A stretch of 64,000 nt of DNA from Novosphingobium mangrovisedimenti. GTDB lineage: Bacteria > Pseudomonadota > Alphaproteobacteria > Sphingomonadales > Sphingomonadaceae. This document shows, piece after piece, positions 1-8,725 of this stretch (its first letter is position 1; every line of letters starts with the position of its first letter). The translations under genes were made by a program, and so were the position numbers. Where the stretch lies: NCBI RefSeq assembly GCF_025153475.1, contig NZ_JANZXA010000007.1:168029-232028 (forward strand), written 5' to 3'. Under the pieces are notes generated by a model. That model was not told the DNA's origin, made no database searches, and was given only the letters and a program-made list of their open reading frames with translations.

Positions 1-833
1 TCGAGGAAATGAACGGCGGCACCTTGCCCCCCGCCGTCGCCATGTCGGTCGCCGGGCCCGTCGGCGGCGACATCATCCGTTTCACCAACAATCCCTGGAT
101 CATCCGCCCGGCCCTGATCGCGGAGAAGCTGGGCGCGACCCGCCAGACCATCGTCAACGACTTCGCCGCCGTCGCCCATGCCGTGGCCCGCGCGGACGCC
201 GCGCAGTTCGTCGATCTTGCGGGGCCTACGGGCGCCCCCCTGCCCGAAAGTGGCACGATCAGCGTGATCGGTCCGGGCACCGGCCTTGGCGTCGCGCACC
301 TCTGGCGCAGCGGCACCGGCAGCTACCACGTGCAGGCGACCGAGGGCGGCCACATCGATTTCGCCCCGCTCGACCAGATCGAGGACGCCATCCTCGCACG
401 GCTGCGCAAGCGGCATACCCGCGTCTCGGTGGAGCGCGTCGTCTCCGGCCCAGCCATCGTCGACATCTACGCCACGCTGGCCGCGATGGAGCACCGCGCC
501 GTCCTCGAACGCAGTGACGTCGAAATCTGGACCGCCGCCGCTTCGGGCGAGGACAGCCTTGCCGCCGCCGCGGTGGACCGCTTTTGCCTCTCGCTGGGCG
601 CGGCCGCGGGCGATTATGCCCTGGCCCATGGCGCCGGCGGCGTCGTGATCGCCGGCGGGCTGGGCTACCGCATCCGCGAGACCATCCTGCAATCCGGCTT
701 TGCCGAAAGGTTCTGCGCCAAGGGCCGCTTCGCCGGCATGATGGCCAGCCTTCCCGTCAAGCTCATCACTCATCCGCAGCCCGGCCTGTTCGGCGCCGCT
801 GCCGCCTTCGCAAGGGAGCACTTGCAGCAATGA
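1..833 (+). CDS. glk: Glucokinase, 5'-truncated by window edge
   Basis: Glucokinase of the bacterial Glk family, which phosphorylates glucose to glucose-6-phosphate and feeds the Entner-Doudoroff route. The frame is already open at base 3, so the gene starts upstream of the window and the N-terminal ATP-binding loop (about 45-50 residues) is missing. What remains shows the family hallmarks: the AMSVAGPVGGD segment, the IGPGTGLGVA glycine motif, the ATEGGHIDFAP segment with the sugar-contacting Glu/His, and VVIAGGLGYR near the C-terminus. The stop overlaps the eda start by four bases (ATGA), so translation of the two is probably coupled. The ATG at base 9 is internal and not the true start. 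Confidence 0.93.
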   Translation, partial: EEMNGGTLPPAVAMSVAGPVGGDIIRFTNNPWIIRPALIAEKLGATRQTIVNDFAAVAHAVARADAAQFVDLAGPTGAPLPESGTISVIGPGTGLGVAHLWRSGTGSYHVQATEGGHIDFAPLDQIEDAILARLRKRHTRVSVERVVSGPAIVDIYATLAAMEHRAVLERSDVEIWTAAASGEDSLAAAAVDRFCLSLGAAAGDYALAHGAGGVVIAGGLGYRIRETILQSGFAERFCAKGRFAGMMASLPVKLITHPQPGLFGAAAAFAREHLQQ

Positions 834-1480
834 CCACCTCATCCGCCGCCGTCGAAAAGGTCATGCTCCTGGCACCGGTCATTCCGGTGCTGGTGATCGA
901 GGACATCGAACACGCCCTGCCGATCGCCGAAGCGCTCGTCGCGGGCGGCCTTCCCGCGCTGGAAGTGACGTTGCGTACCGAATGCGCGATCGAGGCGATC
1001 AAGGTGATGAAGCAGGTTCCCGGCGCGGTGGTGGGCGCGGGCACAGTGCTGACGCCCGACGATCTGACCAAGGCGATCGATGCCGGGTCCGAATTCATCG
1101 TCTCGCCCGGCCTGACCCCGAAACTCGCCGAAGCGGCGGCTAAATCCGGCATCCCCTTCCTGCCCGGCACCGCCAATGCCAGCGACGTGATGTTCGCGCT
1201 CGAATTCGGCTTTGACCGGCTGAAGTTCTTCCCGGCCATGGCGGCGGGCGGTCCTTCCGCCCTCAAGGCCATTTCCGCCCCGCTGGCGGCGGCCAAGTTC
1301 TGCCCGACTGGCGGCGTCACCATCGACAATGCGCCCGACTGGCTCGCGCTCGATGCCGTCCTGTGCGTCGGCGGCAGCTGGATGGTCCCCAAGCATGTCC
1401 TGAGCGGAGCCGAAGGGGGTGCGCCCGACACGGCGAAGATCGAAGCCACCGCACGCGCGGCCGCGGAGCTGGCACGATGA
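830..1480 (+). CDS. eda: KDPG aldolase (2-dehydro-3-deoxy-phosphogluconate aldolase)
   Basis: Class I aldolase that splits KDPG into pyruvate and glyceraldehyde-3-phosphate, the last step of the Entner-Doudoroff pathway. The 216-aa protein has the expected residues: Glu45 and Arg49 in ALEVTLRT, the Schiff-base lysine at about residue 132 in DRLKFFPA, and the phosphate-binding CPTGGV loop. The ATG start overlaps the glk stop, and the stop overlaps the start of the next gene, so all three are probably one transcript. The C-terminal segment encoding LSGAEGG matches a dispersed repeat of sphingomonads, which suggests a short in-frame insertion near the end of the protein. Confidence 0.93.
   Translation: MTTSSAAVEKVMLLAPVIPVLVIEDIEHALPIAEALVAGGLPALEVTLRTECAIEAIKVMKQVPGAVVGAGTVLTPDDLTKAIDAGSEFIVSPGLTPKLAEAAAKSGIPFLPGTANASDVMFALEFGFDRLKFFPAMAAGGPSALKAISAPLAAAKFCPTGGVTIDNAPDWLALDAVLCVGGSWMVPKHVLSGAEGGAPDTAKIEATARAAAELAR
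1398..1417. repeat. Sphingomonad palindromic repeat fragment inside eda
   Basis: The 20-bp stretch beginning TCCTGAGCGGAGCCG resembles one arm of the dispersed repeat seen in fuller form at 12563-12640 (CTCAGGCTGAGCTTGTCGAAG). Here it lies in frame within the last 30 codons of eda and adds about seven residues. The match is partial and was judged by eye. Confidence 0.5.
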
Positions 1481-4263
1481 GCGGCCCCGTCCTCTCCACC
1501 GTCGCCGGCCTTATCGACCGCCTGCAGGAACTGCACAAGCTGACCGTGCAGACCCCGCTCTACAACCCGGTCTTCCAGCTCGGCCACGAACTCTCGCGCC
1601 AGCTCGAAAACGGCGAGATGAGCCTTGATGACATCGAAGCGCTTGTCGCCGAGATGGACTGCGAAGGCCTGCGCGCCCGCGCTGCCCGGCTCGACCGCGT
1701 GCTCGAAACGATCCCGCTGGGCGAGAACGACGCCCGGCTCGACGCAGCGGCCGACGAGGAAGACTTCACTGCCTTCGCCGCACGCTGGCAGCGCCCCGCG
1801 GCGCACGTCGTCTTCACCGCGCACCCCACGTTCCTGCTGACTTCGGCGCAGACCGAAGCGGTCGCGCAATCCGCATCGAGCGGCGATCACAGCAGGGCCA
1901 CCGTCTGCGTGGCCTCGCCCGAGCGCGACACCATCACGCTCGACTACGAACACGAGAAGGCCATGGCCGCGATCGCCCGTGGCCACAAGGCGCGAGACCG
2001 CATCTGCGCGCGCCTGCTCGACATTGCCGCCATCCGCTGGCCCAAGCGCTGGAAGAGCCTGCAACCGATGCCGGTGCGCTTCGCCAGCTGGGTCGGGTAC
2101 GACATGGACGGACGCACCGACATCTCGTGGTCGACCTCGATCCGCTACCGCCTGCAGGAAAAGGCGATGCGCCTCGAAGGCTATGCCGCGAGCCTGGCGG
2201 AGCTGGAGCCGGAGATCGCCGAAAGGCTGGAACGCGCCGCCGCGCATACCAGCGAAATGGCCGTCAATTTCAGCAAGGACCTTTCGGAACCCGAAGCGCT
2301 TTCCGAGGCGGCCAACGCGCTGACCACCGATCATCCCGACAAGCTGATCAGCCTGTCGGGCATCATCGCGGAACTGGAAGAGGAAGCCCGGTACGGCGGG
2401 AAGGATGCGGCCCGGCAATTGCTCGTCGTAGCCGCCGCGATGCGCGCCGATGGCCTTGGCATGGGCTGGATTCACTTCCGCGTGAACTCCTCGCAGCTCC
2501 AGAACGCGATCCGCCGCCGCATCGATCCGGACGGCAAGCTCAACCTTGCCAGCCAGGCCGCGCTGGTGCGCATGCGCGAACTGCTCGCCGAGGTGAAGCC
2601 GCTCAAGTCCAACTTCGCGGCCCTCGCCATCGAGAACAGCACCGCCGTGCGCCAGTTTCTCGCCATGGCGCAGATCCTCGGCCATATCGACGCCGATGCG
2701 CCGATCCGCATGCTGGTGGCCGAATGCGAACAGCCGACCACGGTGCTCGCCGCGCTCTATTTCGCCAAGATGTTCGGGATCGAGGACAAGGTCGACGTCT
2801 CGCCCCTGTTCGAAACCGAAAGCGCTCTCGAACACGGCGGCCGCTTCCTCGATGCGGTGCTGTCCGAGCCCGCCTATCGCGAATATGCGAAGAAGCGTGG
2901 CCGCGTCTCGATCCAGACCGGCTATTCGGACGCCGGCCGCTTCGTCGGCCAGATTCCCGCTGCCCTCGCGATCGAACGCCTGCATGGCCGGCTGGCCGAG
3001 GCCATGGCCGCCAACGGCCTCACCGATGTCGCCGCACTGATCTTCAACACCGGCGGTGAATCGATGGGCCGCGGCTGCCATCCCTCCAGCATCGACGACC
3101 GCTTCAACTGGCAGATGCCCCCCTGGGCACGCCGCCGCTTCCTGCGCGCGGGCATCCGGCTGGAACCCGAAGTGAGCTTCCAGGGCGGTGACGGCTACCT
3201 GTGGTTCGGTTCGGACGAACTGGCGCTGGCAACGCTGACCCGCATGGCCGAAAAGCCGATGTGGGGCGCCGATCCCAAGGCGCCGACCGATGTCTTCTAT
3301 CGCCGCACCGACCTCAGCCTCGACTTCTACCGCGCGATCCGCCGGGTTCAGCACGAGCACCTCGAAAGCGCGACCTACAGCCGGGCCATTACCGCCTTCG
3401 GCCTCGGCCTGCTCAACGATACCGGCAGCCGCAAGTCGCGCCGCCAGTCGGACCTTGCCGCCGACCGGACGATGAGCCTGCGCCAGATCCGCGCGATCCC
3501 GCACAATGCGATCCTGCAGCAGCTCGGCTACCCTGTGAACGTGATAGCCGGCGTGGGCAGCGCATCGGACGGCAACCGCGAGGAAATCGCCGAGATGCTG
3601 AGTGGCAGTTTCCGCGGGCGCCAGCTCATCCGGCTGGTGCGCGCAGCCAATGCGCTCGCCTCGATCAAGACGGTGGCGGCCTATGGCGAACTGTTCAACT
3701 CGGCCTACTGGGCCAGCCGCCCTTATCGCGGGCACGAGCAGCACATTTCGGACGCCTGCCTGAAACTGGCAGAATACCTCACCAAGGACGATCGCACGGG
3801 CGTGTTCCGCCGCCTCGCCTCGCGGCTGCGCGTGGATGCGATGAAGCTGTACAAGCTGCTCGAACTGATCCCCGACGAGGCCCCGCTCGACGACCGCGAA
3901 CACACCCGCCGCAGCCTGGGCGCGCTGCAGAGCCTGCGCATCGCCTTGTTCAAGCACATGTTCCTGCGTGCGGTGATGGTCCCGCCCTTCAGCCGCGCCA
4001 ACGACATCAGCCGCGACGACGTGCTGGAGATGTTCTTCAGCCTGCGCGTGGAGGACGGGCTTGCGCAGCTACGCCGCGCCTTCCCCATCCACTTCCCCTC
4101 GATCGGCGACTTCGCCGTGGACGAGCCCAGCGACTATCCTGATTCCAGCGCGGCGGGCTATGCCCAGATCCACAAGGACTACATCGACCCGATCGCGCGA
4201 TCACATGCCCTCAGCCTGCGGATCACGACGGCACTGGCAAACGAGTTCGGCGCGCACGGGTAA
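1477..4263 (+). CDS. Divergent phosphoenolpyruvate carboxylase-like protein
   Basis: A 928-aa protein of full PEP-carboxylase length that can be followed along the family: TAHPT at residues 114-118 (His116), GYSDAG at 482-487, GESMGRG at 527-533, an SRKSRR segment, LRQIRAIP, and a C-terminal glycine. Several positions needed for catalysis differ from the textbook enzyme when aligned by eye. The SxxKD lysine becomes Arg488, and in FHGRGGSIGRGG the His and first Arg become Asn524 and Gly526, while the second Arg (Arg532) is kept. It overlaps eda by four bases. It could be a distinct PEPC class with an altered mechanism, an enzyme on a related substrate, or a regulatory relative. Carboxylase activity is not certain. 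Confidence 0.75.
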   Translation: MSGPVLSTVAGLIDRLQELHKLTVQTPLYNPVFQLGHELSRQLENGEMSLDDIEALVAEMDCEGLRARAARLDRVLETIPLGENDARLDAAADEEDFTAFAARWQRPAAHVVFTAHPTFLLTSAQTEAVAQSASSGDHSRATVCVASPERDTITLDYEHEKAMAAIARGHKARDRICARLLDIAAIRWPKRWKSLQPMPVRFASWVGYDMDGRTDISWSTSIRYRLQEKAMRLEGYAASLAELEPEIAERLERAAAHTSEMAVNFSKDLSEPEALSEAANALTTDHPDKLISLSGIIAELEEEARYGGKDAARQLLVVAAAMRADGLGMGWIHFRVNSSQLQNAIRRRIDPDGKLNLASQAALVRMRELLAEVKPLKSNFAALAIENSTAVRQFLAMAQILGHIDADAPIRMLVAECEQPTTVLAALYFAKMFGIEDKVDVSPLFETESALEHGGRFLDAVLSEPAYREYAKKRGRVSIQTGYSDAGRFVGQIPAALAIERLHGRLAEAMAANGLTDVAALIFNTGGESMGRGCHPSSIDDRFNWQMPPWARRRFLRAGIRLEPEVSFQGGDGYLWFGSDELALATLTRMAEKPMWGADPKAPTDVFYRRTDLSLDFYRAIRRVQHEHLESATYSRAITAFGLGLLNDTGSRKSRRQSDLAADRTMSLRQIRAIPHNAILQQLGYPVNVIAGVGSASDGNREEIAEMLSGSFRGRQLIRLVRAANALASIKTVAAYGELFNSAYWASRPYRGHEQHISDACLKLAEYLTKDDRTGVFRRLASRLRVDAMKLYKLLELIPDEAPLDDREHTRRSLGALQSLRIALFKHMFLRAVMVPPFSRANDISRDDVLEMFFSLRVEDGLAQLRRAFPIHFPSIGDFAVDEPSDYPDSSAAGYAQIHKDYIDPIARSHALSLRITTALANEFGAHG

Positions 4264-4267
4264 AGTT

Positions 4268-4293
4268 GCCCCCTCCTTTCCGAAGGAGGGGGC
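4268..4293 (+). terminator. Perfect 11-bp hairpin after the PEPC-like gene
   Basis: GCCCCCTCCTT pairs perfectly with AAGGAGGGGGC across a four-base loop, starting four bases after the stop codon. No T-tract follows, so this is a terminator-like or mRNA-protecting stem, not a classical intrinsic terminator. Confidence 0.6.
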
Positions 4294-4419
4294 CAGCGCC
4301 GGCACGGGATGGCGGCTTTTTCGGACAAGCAGCCTTTCCTGTCGTTCGGCGAGCATTCGCCGCTATCCCATAGCGGTTAGTCGTTCACGTTTGAATTTGT
4401 CTATATGCCTAAGTCGATT

Positions 4420-6225
4420 TCACAATAAACCAACCACAATTGCACTGTTTGGCACTTTAAGCGTTCCATTTTTCAGATCTCCCAAATCGCCATATGGAAT
4501 TGCTTCAAGGGAGCGAAAACGCCAATTAGTCGGCAGCTTCACAATAGCATCACCAAACTCAGGCCACATCACTACGAAATTTTTCTTATTTTTTCTTAGG
4601 AGAATAAAATAAACTCCCTTTTCAATATAACTCTTTGAAATCACGGATCCAGAAAGCAAATTTACCACTTTTGCATATTCCTGCCCAACAGGAGATAGCG
4701 ATAAATAATTTGGTTCGGACAACGATATTGGAGCCTGAGGAAGGCGGCGCTCCCAATTATAAAAACTCATATTTTTTACCCCCTTCGCAGCAGAAAGGAA
4801 TATTGCTTTTAATATATTGAGTTCGGCTGTCTGCTCCTCTTTGGTGGATTTAGCGCATGACGCAGGCCTTTGGGGACAGTTTATGCCGAATTCCGTGATC
4901 CATATGGGGATATCACCGATTTCATGCCCCCTAATGACAGAACGCACATTATCTAATATTGGCAATAAATCACTTATTTTATTTTCATTAATATAATAAT
5001 GAAATGATATATATTGAAGGTATTTTGACTGAGGATGGGACAGAAACCTGTCAAGAAAATTAATACCACGAGGGGTAATTGCAGGACCGATTAGAACACT
5101 ATTTAAATTCCGCGCATGAATTTCTTCTGATGCTATTTTTGCCATGTCGGCCAGCATTTCAGGAGAGCCCCGCCAAAAGCCAGAATAATCAGGCTCATTC
5201 CATAACTCCCAGTAACGGACCTGCGCCCCATACCGCTCAACAAGCTTTCTCACATAGGCGCGCCATAGACGAAGATCGCTAGGTTGCGAACAACCTGATC
5301 CATAAGTACATGCTGCATGAGGATATTTGGCCGCCCAAGACGGCGTCTGACCCAAAGTGAAGATGATGTCGGCATTGTGTTGCCTAGCGTACTTTACGTA
5401 GTAATCGGCCCTCTTAAAATCCCATTCATTTGGAGCAGGCTCTAGGTCCATCCATCGCGTGCCTGTATCCCAAAGCCGAATAACGCCTGTGTGAAGACCG
5501 GGCCAGTTGTTGTGGAAACCTAACTTATTTATAGTCATACCGAAAAAGGTAGGGGGGACTGAAAGCAACGAATTTGAATATGTTAGGGGTGGCAAGTTCA
5601 CCTCTCGCAACGAACCTCCAGCTAACTCAACCGGATTTGCTGACTGCGTTAGCATAAGCTTGATGTTTGCTGCCTGGTCCGCGAACGGCGACCGCCCTTC
5701 AACGTATATGTCTTGCCACTTTCTCCCTAAAGTGACTGTTGTCGATCCGAAGTATTGATAACCACGGGTACCTTGCAATGCGAAAGTAGCCGTCACCGCC
5801 CCGTTTGGTGCTCGAGCACGAGCGCGAAAGCTGTAACGGCGTCCAAATTTTGCGGCGAACGCGTGCGCCAATTCAGCATTCCCGCTGCCCCTAGCGATGA
5901 TGGAGAAAACTTGCACCGAACCCGACGCGGGGGACGGCAATTTTATGGTCTTGATCGCATATTTCGTGGGGACCCCCCCCCAGGCAATTACGCTCCAACC
6001 GCGGGCTGGGCCGTCGTGCGTCGCTTCCTCGATGTCAGAAAATACGACGCGCGGATTTGATGAAACTTCAATGGAAGCGGTCTGATTTTGAACTGATGAA
6101 TTTGAATTATCGGCCGCAGCACATTGCACATGCGATAGAAAGAAACACAAAATACAAAAAAATGCAGAAAATATCACTCCAAATCGGAGCGATGGAGAGG
6201 GTGAAAATCCCAAATTTTGCAGCAT
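4420..6225 (-). CDS. Secreted glycoside hydrolase, clan GH-A fold (GH39-like)
   Basis: A 601-aa exported protein. Residues 1-36 form a signal peptide (basic start, hydrophobic FGVIFSAFFCILCFF core). Residues ~60-210 look like a beta-sandwich carbohydrate-binding module. From ~225 onwards there is a TIM-barrel hydrolase with the clan-A pair: acid/base Glu344 in WNEPD and candidate nucleophile Glu445 in ITEFG. The closest family type appears to be GH39/GH5-like, and the substrate cannot be called. The gene is strikingly AT-rich compared with every neighbour, with rare-codon-rich stretches, and is flanked by AT-rich spacers. It was probably acquired horizontally. A TATAAT-like hexamer lies on the coding strand about 25 bases upstream of the ATG. 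Confidence 0.8.
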   Translation of the reverse strand: MLQNLGFSPSPSLRFGVIFSAFFCILCFFLSHVQCAAADNSNSSVQNQTASIEVSSNPRVVFSDIEEATHDGPARGWSVIAWGGVPTKYAIKTIKLPSPASGSVQVFSIIARGSGNAELAHAFAAKFGRRYSFRARARAPNGAVTATFALQGTRGYQYFGSTTVTLGRKWQDIYVEGRSPFADQAANIKLMLTQSANPVELAGGSLREVNLPPLTYSNSLLSVPPTFFGMTINKLGFHNNWPGLHTGVIRLWDTGTRWMDLEPAPNEWDFKRADYYVKYARQHNADIIFTLGQTPSWAAKYPHAACTYGSGCSQPSDLRLWRAYVRKLVERYGAQVRYWELWNEPDYSGFWRGSPEMLADMAKIASEEIHARNLNSVLIGPAITPRGINFLDRFLSHPQSKYLQYISFHYYINENKISDLLPILDNVRSVIRGHEIGDIPIWITEFGINCPQRPASCAKSTKEEQTAELNILKAIFLSAAKGVKNMSFYNWERRLPQAPISLSEPNYLSLSPVGQEYAKVVNLLSGSVISKSYIEKGVYFILLRKNKKNFVVMWPEFGDAIVKLPTNWRFRSLEAIPYGDLGDLKNGTLKVPNSAIVVGLL

Positions 6226-6669
6226 TCTACACTACCTTGCCGTCATCATATTATATAATATCACCCTAAAATCACTCATCGATGTGTCACTTATTTCTAC
6301 TATTTCCACATATACTTCCAAACAGGACAAGAGATCCAGCATTTAGTCAGCAGGCGCGCTTCCACCAATGAAGGAAATGAGACAAACGTCATGCCTCCCC
6401 AAGGATGTGTGCGAGCGGCTCTCGGTGAGCCCGTATGCCATGCCTTGATCTTGGCCGGTGGTAAGCCTTTATCGACGAGCAGGCGATCCATCACTTCGCA
6501 ACCTGCTCCCCTTGATTCCCTGATCAATCTCGAAGCTATGCGCAGACTAAGCCCGACGCAAGCCGATGACAGCCACCGTGGTTTTCTCAGCCCAGGCTTC
6601 CGCCCATAAATCGCCTCTACGCCCTGCCATCCGAGCCCTGATCCGCCCCTCCGAAAAGGGCGAGCCCGC
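6226..6669. other. Spacer without a convincing gene
   Basis: This 444-bp spacer starts AT-rich next to the glycoside hydrolase and returns to normal GC by about 6400. An open frame crosses it on the minus strand, but most of that frame lies antisense-in-register over the dehydrogenase gene and its unique part resembles no family I know. I see no RNA gene, and the right edge of the AT-rich import appears to be near 6300. Confidence 0.5.
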
Positions 6670-7473
6670 TCACCCCTCCGTCGCCAGCAGCAGGAAGGAC
6701 TTGGCGGCATTCTCCAGCATGGTGGTGTCCGCACTGTCCGGCAGGATTGCCGCCAGCAGGTTGGTATCCTTGAGCAGCATCTTCGCGCCGTGTTCGAACA
6801 TGCGCGGTTCGGGGATGCGGGCATAGACCTCGAAGCCAAAGCTTCGGCCCGAGCTCGCGTTGACGAGTTCGGCCAGCGCCTTGCGGTCGACGCCCAGCGC
6901 CTCGCCCGCCTGCAGCGCCGCCTGTGCCAGCCCCATGTTGGCGGCCATCAGCGTGTTGTTGACGATCTTGGCTTTCTGTCCCGCGCCGGCTTCGCCCAGA
7001 AGGACGATCAGCTTGCCGAAGCTGTCGAACACCGGCCGGGCCTGATCGAAGGCCGCCTGCGATCCCCCGCACATCACCGTCATCGTGCCCGCCTCGGCAC
7101 CCGGCGCACCTCCGCTGACCGGTGCATCGACCATGGCGACACCGTGCTTCGCACAGAGCGTCTCGACCTGCGCGGCGGTTTCGGGCAGGATCGTGGAATG
7201 AAGAGCCAGCAGACTGCCCGCCTTCATCGCCGGCACCAGTCTGCCGCAGATTTCCAGCACGTCCGCATCGTTGACGACGCACAGCCCGACGTGATCGCAG
7301 GCCGCGCCCAGATCCTCGACACTCGCGGCGATATTCGCGCCCTTTTCCGCGAATTCCACTGTCGCTTCCGGCCGCCGCGCCCAGACCGTCAGCGGAAAGC
7401 GCATCAGCATGCGAAGCGCCATTGGCCCGCCCTGGCTGCCGATTCCGATAAAGCCCGTGTTGATCGCCGACAT
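6670..7473 (-). CDS. 3-hydroxyisobutyrate dehydrogenase-family oxidoreductase
   Basis: A 267-aa NAD(P)-dependent beta-hydroxyacid dehydrogenase. It has a Rossmann motif at the N-terminus (GFIGIGSQGGPMA), the substrate-binding DAPVSGG segment, and the catalytic-lysine region KIVNN. The ATG at 7473 is preceded by a GAGAGGG ribosome site, which argues against longer upstream starts. Family members reduce or oxidise short 3-hydroxy acids (3-hydroxyisobutyrate, tartronate semialdehyde and similar). The substrate here is unknown. The gene is divergent from the HglS-like/astD operon across a 220-bp shared spacer, so a role near amino-acid breakdown is plausible but inferred. Confidence 0.85.
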   Translation of the reverse strand: MSAINTGFIGIGSQGGPMALRMLMRFPLTVWARRPEATVEFAEKGANIAASVEDLGAACDHVGLCVVNDADVLEICGRLVPAMKAGSLLALHSTILPETAAQVETLCAKHGVAMVDAPVSGGAPGAEAGTMTVMCGGSQAAFDQARPVFDSFGKLIVLLGEAGAGQKAKIVNNTLMAANMGLAQAALQAGEALGVDRKALAELVNASSGRSFGFEVYARIPEPRMFEHGAKMLLKDTNLLAAILPDSADTTMLENAAKSFLLLATEG

Positions 7474-7693
7474 ATGCCCTCTCTGCCATTCCGTTCGTGC
7501 GCGTATCGAAACGATTGGCAGGCGCACTGTCCAGCCATTCGCGCACAAGATCACCCAACCGTGCATTGGCATCGTCGGGGCGACGTCGGCATGGAGTCGC
7601 ATGGTCCGGACCCGTTGCCGGAGCCAGCATGGACATTCCGAACAGCGTTTCTTATGTTGCTTTCAAGCGTAATAATTTAACAACGAGGGTGTC

Positions 7694-8725
7694 GTGGATT
7701 CCACTTCCAGCACTACCGCCGACAAGCATGATACTCTTGCCTGCCTGCTTGCATCGACCGTTGGCGAAACGCGCGCCGACTGGGCGCTGACGACGCTGGC
7801 AATCGCTCCGCAGCTTCGGGGAACATCGAACCGGCCGGGCCGTGCGCAGGTTGCCATGGCGCTGAACGCGGCGCTGTTCCTCGATCTGGTGGATCGGGTG
7901 CCCACGGCCGCACGCTATGTCGAAAACGAGCGCAAGGCCGGAGCCCCCATCGTCTTCGATCACGGCGCCCTGCGCACGATCGACGGGCCTTGCGGTGATC
8001 TGCCTTCCGGGCATGGCGCCTTTGCCCGCTTCCTGGAGCCGATGGGTTACGAAGTCGGCGGGCTCTATCCCCTGCCCGCGCTCAGAATGACCGGACGGGC
8101 TTTCGTCCACCGCGACTTTCCCGAAGCGATCCCGCAGTTCTTCGTTTCGGAACTTCACATTGCCCAGCTGCCGGACACGGCGCAGGCGGCTGCCGGGCGC
8201 ATCTTCGGCACGTCGCGCGATCCGCTCGACGCGGCCGTCCGCAATGCGCTGGACGGGCTTGCCCGCGACGGCGATTGCACGATGCGCGAGGCCGAGACGA
8301 TCGTGAAAGGCGCGCTCAAGGCCTTCGAACGGCAGCATGCCATCCCCGCGCTCGACGACTATCGCACGCTGCTCGACGCCAGCAAGGAAGGCGGCTGGAT
8401 CGCGACCGAGGGCAATGCCTTCAACCACGCCACCACCCGCGTTCCCGACGTCGTTACCCTCGCCGACGCCCTCAAGGCCGAGGGCTATCCGATGAAGCCG
8501 GCAGTCGAGATCTCGCAGAACGGCCGCGTGCGCCAGACCGCGATCCTCGCCGACAAGGTCCAGCGCCCCTTCCGCCTGCCCGACGGTTCGGAAACCATGA
8601 TGGAAGTACCGGGTTCCTTCTACGAGTTCATTACCCGCGACATCGATCCGGCCAGCGGCATGCTCGACCTCACGTTCGACAGCGGCAACGCCACCGGCAT
8701 CTTCGCGGTAACGAGGGACAAGTGA
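7694..8725 (+). CDS. 2-oxoadipate dioxygenase/decarboxylase family (DUF1338, HglS-like)
   Basis: A 343-aa member of the non-heme iron family that includes HglS, which turns 2-oxoadipate into 2-hydroxyglutarate in lysine catabolism. The expected metal and substrate residues are visible: His90 and Arg94 in FDHGALR, His245 in NAFNHATTR, and Glu311 in FYEFITR. The start is GTG with an upstream GAGGG site. The stop shares one base with the astD start (TGATG), so it is translationally coupled to arginine-succinyltransferase genes and not to lysine genes. Whether it acts on 2-oxoadipate or on another 2-oxo acid from this pathway is open. Confidence 0.8.
   Translation: MDSTSSTTADKHDTLACLLASTVGETRADWALTTLAIAPQLRGTSNRPGRAQVAMALNAALFLDLVDRVPTAARYVENERKAGAPIVFDHGALRTIDGPCGDLPSGHGAFARFLEPMGYEVGGLYPLPALRMTGRAFVHRDFPEAIPQFFVSELHIAQLPDTAQAAAGRIFGTSRDPLDAAVRNALDGLARDGDCTMREAETIVKGALKAFERQHAIPALDDYRTLLDASKEGGWIATEGNAFNHATTRVPDVVTLADALKAEGYPMKPAVEISQNGRVRQTAILADKVQRPFRLPDGSETMMEVPGSFYEFITRDIDPASGMLDLTFDSGNATGIFAVTRDK

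Noticed and set aside
766..3957. 1063-codon open frame on the minus strand across eda and the PEPC-like gene
   Set aside because: It is a mirror of codon bias in GC-rich DNA. The plus-strand frames have recognisable domains, coupled starts and normal family lengths, and this one matches nothing.
6300..6839. 179-codon minus-strand frame beside the dehydrogenase gene
   Set aside because: More than a third lies out of frame inside the dehydrogenase gene. The unique part has no recognisable motif and no ribosome site fitting a start.
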